64,000 nucleotides of DNA from Tetracentron sinense (taxonomy: Eukaryota > Streptophyta > Magnoliopsida > Trochodendrales > Trochodendraceae): assembly GCA_015143295.1 (NCBI GenBank), contig CM026570.1:5604047-5668046 (forward strand), written 5' to 3'. The notes under the pieces are model-generated. The model saw nothing but the letters and a program-made list of their open reading frames with translations. It searched no databases and had not been told where the DNA came from. Made by a program: the position numbers and the translations under genes. Positions 57,751 through 64,000 of this stretch are shown piece by piece (within the stretch, counting starts at the first letter, position 1; every line of letters starts with the position of its first letter).

Positions 57751-58924
57751 TTTTTCTCCACAATAAGGCTTATGGACTCGGCTGGGCTGGGCCGAGCCTA
57801 TTTTTAGAAGGTCCTCTAGCTCAAGGGGTGGGTTTACCAAACTTAGCCATTCATTCTATATGCTATATTATATATAACTAGTGGAGCCTGCATGTGCAAG
57901 GCACGTGCAGGTTATCATCAAATAGTAATTATCTTTAAGTGCAAGCTGTCATCAAATAGTAATTATCATTAAGTAGTGGCAAGCAGTAAAACACCAAAAA
58001 CTCACATTAGAGCTTACCAAATATGTGTTCAATGCGTGCAATTGATATATTAAGCTAATAAGTAATGTATATCTCACACAGACCATAAAAGCTCACAAAA
58101 GAGTAAATCTAAGCATAGGATTGGATTCATGTCCATGACTGTTAGCACAAAGATTAAAAAAAAAAAATCTTTAGTCATAATAAGAATCTTTAATCAGGGA
58201 TGGTGGAAGTTTATGGTGTGTAATTAAAAAAAAGTACAATGGGCTTATTTTAGCATCCACCCTTGATGAGGATTGCAAAACACATCATTGCACATTAGTG
58301 AGATTTTTTTTATTTATAAGAGAGCAATGATGTGGTGTCTCCAGTAGTATTAGATTAAGCTTAGCAACAACTGTAATTTGCTTTGCACCATTTTGACCAC
58401 AATCAAAGTACCCTCCTATGAGATCTGGTCCCACACAAGTCCAGACAATAGTGAAAATTTTGAAAAAAAGAAAAAGAAATAGTGATAATCGGAGAGGTGG
58501 GATTGGCACCGATCGAACCGCACAACAAGCACATTAGTTAATGCGGGATGGCTTGTGTACCGGTGAAATCTCGTATAATGATCCAGGACCATATTGTTTG
58601 GATTTGGGATTTGGCTTCCTATCTAGATAACGATGGCGATCAAAAAGACAGAGATGGATCTTACCAATATCATTCGAGTGAGTGAACAGTTCCTTTGTGG
58701 TTTTGGTCGTGGCTGAGCATATTGCGGAGGTCACCCATACCCATGAGGAGTTACTCTTAAGCGTAACCTTAACCTTGCGGATGGTAACCAAGTAGTTAGA
58801 GGGAATTTACCTTGTGGAGGAGAAACGTCAATTGGATGTTGTTGCAGGTACATTAGAGATAGATACAGGCCAGAGAAAGTAGAGCTTTAGAGGATGCTTA
58901 AGTCAGAATTACCGACAAGATCTT
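57751..58924. other. Intergenic, no supported gene
   Basis: Contains a short tandem unit (ATCAAATAGTAATTATC at about 57,916 and 57,953) and minus-strand frames at 58,285-58,509 and 58,534-58,791 that show no family motif. The sequence just left of 58,925 and right of 63,940 was continuous before the copia insertion. Confidence 0.4.
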
Positions 58925-59317
58925 TGTTGAATATGTATCCGCCAAAATACTATGCACTTTCTCTAAAGTACAAAGCATAAATATCAAGCAACAAAGTTTC
59001 ACAATAGAGAAGAGAGAAGAAGACAAAAAAGCTTTATTGATAAAGTGAATAAACAAAAACAGCCACACCACCACTCTCACGTTTTCACCTCTCTCTATAT
59101 ATAGAAATCAAAACACTTAAAGATAAGATAAGATAAGATAAAGATAAAGACTTCTAAAAGATAACTATAAAAGACTCTTATCAAGATAAACACTATTTTA
59201 ACCTTATCTAAAAGATAACTATAAAAGACTCCTACTATGATAAACTATTTTAACCATATCCACTCAAGGCTCTACTTATCTTATGGATAAGTTAGAGTTT
59301 GGTGATGACTCTTAACA
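58925..59317 (-). repeat. Copia 3' LTR
   Basis: 393 bp; contains a (AGATAA)n-like short repeat near 59,120-59,145 and a duplicated AAAAGATAACTATAAAAGAC block. Partner of 63,548-63,940. The RNase H reading frame extends a little into it. Confidence 0.93.
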
Positions 59318-62300
59318 CTCCCCCTCAACGCCAAATCTCTACTAATGACGCCAAGTGCATCTCTAAACTTTGTGAATTTTGATGAACAAAGCCCTTTCGT
59401 GAATATGTCCGCCAATTGCTCATTTGTATTAACTGGCATAAGATCAATTTCTCCTCGAAGCACTTTTTCTCTAATAAAATGATGATGAACTTCAACATGC
59501 TTCGTTCTAGCGTGAAATACTAGATTTTCTGCCAGTCGAATTGCGCTTTCATTGTCGCAATATAATCTGATCTCATAATTTGTGGTTTGATGCAAATCAA
59601 ACATTAACTGCATTAACCACGCACTTTCTTGTGCTGCCATAGCTGCAGCCCGATATTCTGCTTCCGTTGTTGACAAAGACACAGTTGGTTGTCTTTTGCT
59701 GCACCAAGAAATAGCACCCGAACCAAGACTAAACATATAGCCTGTAGTTGATCTTCGAGTCGAGAGATCACCTGCATAGTCTGCATCACAGTATCTTACA
59801 ATTTTGCATTCGACAGCTCTTCCATACCAAACACCATGATCCATTGTTCCTTTTACATATCTTAGAATTCTTCGAACAATCTCAAGATGTGGCTTTCTTG
59901 GACTATGCATAAATCTGCTCACGACCCCTACTGCTTGAGATATATCAGGACGAGTTAGAGTTAAGTAGATCAAACTTCCCACTAACTGCCTGTACATGCA
60001 AGTGTAGCCATCGGTTTGACATCCTTCGGTGTAGCCATCGGTTTGCAATCAAACATTCTAAACCACTTCAACAGGTCACTGGAATATTTTTGTTGACATA
60101 AAAATATTCCATATTTATTTCGATCTATCTCAAGTCCGAGAAAGTGCTTCAGCTCTCCAATTTCCTTCATGTGAAATCGAATTCCAAGATTCATGCGGAT
60201 TCTTTTAATTTCTTCTAGATCATCTCCAGTAATAATCAAATCATCAACATAGGCTAACACAACTGCAACTTTGTCTGCTACAAATTTTACAAACAAACTT
60301 GAATCAGTTGGGGCTAGAATATAACCACTGATTGTGAGAAACTCAGCAATCTTTCCATACCATGCTCTCGGAGCCTGCTTCAACCCATATAGAGCCTTTC
60401 TCAATTTGCAAACATATTGAGGATAATGAGGATTTTCAAATCCCTTGGGTTGCTCCATATAGATTTCTCGATCTATTTCACCATGAAGAAATGCATTCTT
60501 CACATCCATTTGCCACAACCTTCAAACCTTGCTAGCAGCGATAGCAATCAGAACCCGTACTGTTGTTATCTTAGCCACAGGACTGAAAATCTTATCATAA
60601 TCTATTCCATACTGTTGTGAAAAACCCCGGGCAACTAATCGAGCCTTGAATCGCTCCACTGAACCATCTGCTCGGGTCTTGATCTTATATACCCATTTGC
60701 AAGAAATAGGTTTTACATCATCTGGTTTTGGCATTAGATTCCAAGTCTCATTCTGCTTTAAGGCTTGAATCTCATCTGCCATAGCTTCCTCCCATTCAGG
60801 AACTCCTCGAGCTTCTTCAAATGACTTTGGCTCTTCAATCACCAAATCTTTGCCAATCATTACTTGCGCTAGATCTGCATTCACATTCTTCAGTTTCGCC
60901 TTTTCAGTTGCATACTTTGGATTTGGCTTTGGTACTCGTTGTGACCTCCTTAAGACATGCTCATCTTCTTGTTCAGGCTCTTCAAGCTGTGAGGGCCGAT
61001 TTTCTTCTATAACAGTTTGTTGATAAGTTCCAGTTTTCCAAGGGCTTGCACTAGATGTCATCTGTGACACATCCTTATCAACCTGTACAATTGGTTCAAG
61101 TGTCTTCTGATTGGAAGTCTCCTCTTCTAGTTCCTCTTCAAACTTTTGATCAACTAGAAGATCGACATGATTGACTGACCACAATGATGATGACTCATCG
61201 AACACAACGTTTCTCGACACATGTACTCGATCTGAAGTTGGATCAATACATCTCCAACCTTTCCTTTCCGAATCGTATCCCACAAAGATACATCGGATCG
61301 CCTTCTTATCAAACTTGCTACGAAGATGGTTAGGCACAAATACATAACATACACAACCAAATACTCGAAAGTGACTTACTATATCCTTCATCTCGTACAG
61401 CTTCTGGAATGGTGAAAGGTACTCGAGCTTTGGTTGTGGTAGGCGATTAATAACATGATTTGCAGTCATCATGCATTCAACCCAAAAACGAGCTGGAACA
61501 TTTTTCGAATGTAACAGGCTCCTGCATGTCTCGGCTAGATGCCTGTTCTTCCTCTCCGAGACCCCATTCTGTTGTGGCGTATAGGGACAAGTCAATTGTC
61601 TTCGGATACCATGCTCTTGTAGATACTTGTTGAACTCTTCTGAAGTATACTCTCCCCCGTTGTCCGATCTTAGACATGTTATTTTATGTCCAAGCTCTTT
61701 TTCCACCTTACTCTTAAGATCCTTGAATTTGTTGAGTACTTCCCCTTTCTCCTTTAGGAAGTAAATCCAAGTATATCGAGAGTAATCGTCGATGAATGTG
61801 AGCATGTATTTCATACCTCCAAGTGAAACATCTTTCACTGGACCGAACACATCTGAATGCACCAATTCAAGAGGTTTCTTGGCTTGAAACTTCGACTCAG
61901 TATAGGGAAGCTGATGTGTCTTGCCATATTGACATCCTGCACATACTGAATCATCTCGGATCTCCAGATCAGGAAGCCCTTTCAACATGTTCTTCTTCAT
62001 CATAGCCTTTAACTTGACAAATCCAACATGAGCAAGCCGAGCATGCCACAAATCAGTTGTTTCACTCTTTCGAGTCTTGTCTACATAAGCAGCCTCAGCT
62101 GACATAACATAGACAGATTCAATTCTTTTGCCTTGCATGATGGGAGTACCTTCGATCTGCATCTCTTTGTAGATCTTCACATCATCGGGTCCGAACACTA
62201 CAGTGTTTCCAGATGTCGCCAATTGAGAAACAGACACCAGGTTCTTCTTCATCATTGGGACATGGAATACACCTTGAAGCATTGTTGAATCATCACTTCC

Positions 62301-63449
62301 TTTTGGTACACATACAGCACTGCCTACATGAGTGATTGGCAGTCTCGCATTATTTGCTGTCACTACTACTCGTTGGCCATTATATTGTTTATTTGAAAGA
62401 AACTTTTGATCATCTCCAGTCATGTGATTTGAGCAACCTGAATCAACTATCCAATCAGTAGAATAGTCTATTCGATTATTATTGCTCGTAGGCATGGTAA
62501 CTGTAGTAGTCAATCCGAGTGCGTCGGATTGTTCTTCAGTGATAGAAAAATAAGCACTCCACTCCTCTTCCTCACCATCAATTTTATGTGGTAGGTCTTC
62601 TGAAGTTGCTGCATTCCCTTCATCTTTCTTCTTCTTGGGTGCTCGACAATTTCTGGCAAAGTGACATGGCTTACCGCAATTATAGCACGTTCTGGTTCTA
62701 GGATCCTGAGAATCACGTTCCTTGAAACTATCCTCGCTCTTCCTTGAATTCGAGTTCGATTGATACTTCGAATTCTTTTGTTTTCTCCTGTCATTAAAAG
62801 ACCTTTTACTTTTACCAGTGTACAAGGCTTCTTCTTTCTCACTCGTAGAAAGACCAGCCATCTGCTTTGCTAGACTCTCCTGGTTTGCTAGAAGGCTTTC
62901 AAGCTCCAAGAGTGTTGGTTGAGTCGGTCATCCATGAATTGTTGTCATAAACCCATGGTACTCAGGCTTTAGACCTCGAATGATAATCCTTCTCATACGA
63001 GCATCTGTAATTTTCGACTCCTCATCAAGTTGCGATATCTCAAGACAGATTCCTTTTACTTTCATAAAGTATTGAGAAATCGACATGCTTCCTTGAGATA
63101 CCGAACTGATCTCGTTCTCTAGCAATTGCAACCTTGCATCATTAGATCTGGTGAAAAGTGTGGATATCGCATCCCACGCTTCATTCGGAGACTTGGCCTC
63201 TCGAATATGTTCGAGCAATTCTTTCTGAATTGTAGCTTTCAACACGAACAAAGCTTTGCCTGCCCTTATCTTCCACTTCCTTAATTTCTCAGCATTCTCT
63301 TCAGTTTTGGGTGGTGCGATAATATCTTCGCCATTCATCACCTCCCAAAGATCTTGGCCCTGTAAATACGATTCCAAACAGGATCTCCAATACTCATAGT
63401 TAGTATTGTTCAACTTCTCTATACCGCTTACAGAATTTGCATGCTCCAT
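59281..63449 (-). pseudogene. Disrupted copia gag-pol
   Basis: The minus-strand frame starts at 63,449 (MEHANSVSGIEKLNNTNYEY; UBN2-type gag). An in-frame TGA at 62,930-62,928 breaks gag. The same frame continues with the CCHC zinc knuckle CYNCGKPCHFARNC, the protease site VDSGCSNHMTGD, the integrase HHCC/DDE region (SDNGGEY, TPQQNGVSERKN) and the start of reverse transcriptase. A second in-frame TGA lies at 60,524-60,522. RT resumes with its [11 protein letters not shown] catalytic motif, until a frame change near 60,000-60,050, where a 17 bp motif is duplicated at 27 bp spacing (60,002 and 60,029). The last frame carries RNase H ([27 protein letters not shown]). Confidence 0.93.
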
Positions 63450-63547
63450 TGATCTGAGTTGGCGAATACAAGGTATTTGATGAGATCTTCAGACTCACCG
63501 TTTTGAGGTCTTCACGCTCGTTCCCTGAACCAAGCTCTGATACCACA
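63450..63547 (-). other. Copia leader with primer-binding site
   Basis: About 98 bp between the 5' LTR and the gag start. It contains TGGTATCAGAGCTTGG on the minus strand, complementary to the 3' end of initiator methionine tRNA. Confidence 0.85.
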
Positions 63548-63940
63548 TGTTGAATATGTATCCGCCAAAATACTATGCACTTTTTCTAAAGTACAAAGCA
63601 TAAATATCAAGCAACAAAGTTTCACAATAGAGAAGAGAGAAGAAGACAAAAAAGCTTTATTGATAAAGTGAATAAACAAAAACAGCCACACCACCACTCT
63701 CACGTTTTCACCTCTTTCTATATATAGAAATCAAAACACTTAAAGATAAGATAAGATAAGGTAAAGATAAAGACTTCTAAAAGATAACTATAAAAGACTC
63801 TTATCAAGATAAACACTATTTTAACCTTATCTAAAAGATAACTATAAAAGACTCCTACTAAGATAAACTATTTTAACCATATCCACTCAAGGCTCTACTT
63901 ATCTTATGGATAAGTTAGAGTTTGGTGATGACTCTTAACA
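63548..63940 (-). repeat. Copia 5' LTR
   Basis: 393 bp, nearly identical to 58,925-59,317 (differences include CTTTCTC/CTTTTTC, AAGATAAG/AAGGTAAA and ACTATG/ACTAAG). The U3 side begins at 63,940 on the minus strand. The near-identity dates insertion as recent relative to other elements here. Confidence 0.93.
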
Positions 63941-64000
63941 ATCTCCAAATCCTCCTAATTGATTAGTTTGTACATTTATATTAACATCTGGCATGGATAG

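Larger units (their letters stand above)
58925..63940 (-). mobile_element. Full-length Ty1/copia LTR retrotransposon
   Basis: Two LTRs of 393 bp each (58,925-59,317 and 63,548-63,940; TGTTRA..AACA ends) differ at only about five positions by eye. On the minus strand the primer-binding site TGGTATCAGAGC lies just inside the 5' LTR (about 63,534-63,545), and a GGGGGAG purine tract (about 59,319-59,325) precedes the 3' LTR. The flanking 5-mers ATCTT and ATCTC are an imperfect target duplication. Gene order is gag-protease-integrase-reverse transcriptase-RNase H, hence copia. The coding region has at least three lesions, so this copy is not autonomous. Confidence 0.96.

Noticed and set aside
1..64000. 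A dedicated biosynthetic or defence gene cluster
   Set aside because: The genes present (methyltransferase, L18-family, DRM1, folate-receptor-like, PP1) are unrelated and widely spaced; no co-functional grouping is supported.

Overview
This window is nuclear DNA from a flowering plant. The protein-coding genes are split by GT-AG introns, the families are plant ones (TOPP-type PP1, DRM1/ARP, AVT-type transporter, miR164), and the space between genes is AT-rich and crowded with plant transposons: Ty1/copia, TRIM, solo LTR, hAT and Tourist-like MITEs, SINEs, and L1-type and RTE-type LINE tails. I cannot name the species.

Layout. 2.97-6.44 kb: a minus-strand, seven-exon gene for a probably plastid SAM-dependent methyltransferase, with a LINE tail in intron 2 that reaches the exon 3 acceptor. 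6.7-7.2 kb: a copia remnant. 11.83-11.93 kb: a minus-strand MIR164 hairpin. 15.3-16.9 kb: a cluster of one MITE family. 18.18-19.09 kb: a frameshifted plant gene. 20.08-23.11 kb: a minus-strand L18p/L5e-family gene whose 5'UTR intron holds a captured, broken fragment of an AVT-type amino acid transporter gene. 23.13-25.5 kb: nested transposons, including a 2.1 kb fold-back element whose arms are GGT-rich on one side and CCA-rich on the other. 25.5-28 kb: a 1.2 kb tandem duplication. 29.19-30.50 kb: DRM1/auxin-repressed protein gene. 31.1-33.4 kb: a MITE with its own empty site next door, then a complete small LTR element (TRIM). 35.0-41.15 kb: a plus-strand, four-exon folate-receptor-like membrane protein gene. 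42-49 kb: repeats, including a 500 bp hAT MITE. 49.9-54.3 kb: a minus-strand, four-exon TOPP8-like PP1 catalytic subunit gene with an 824 bp solo LTR in intron 1. 54.8-57.7 kb: nested MITEs and a SINE. 58.9-63.9 kb: a full-length, recent but disabled copia element.

The five protein genes and the microRNA gene are unrelated housekeeping or regulatory loci; I see no pathway cluster. In the four multi-coding-exon genes the coding exons join at GT-AG sites into lengths that are multiples of three. The most notable biology is how transposons have shaped gene parts: splice acceptor, promoter edge, long introns and gene-fragment capture.
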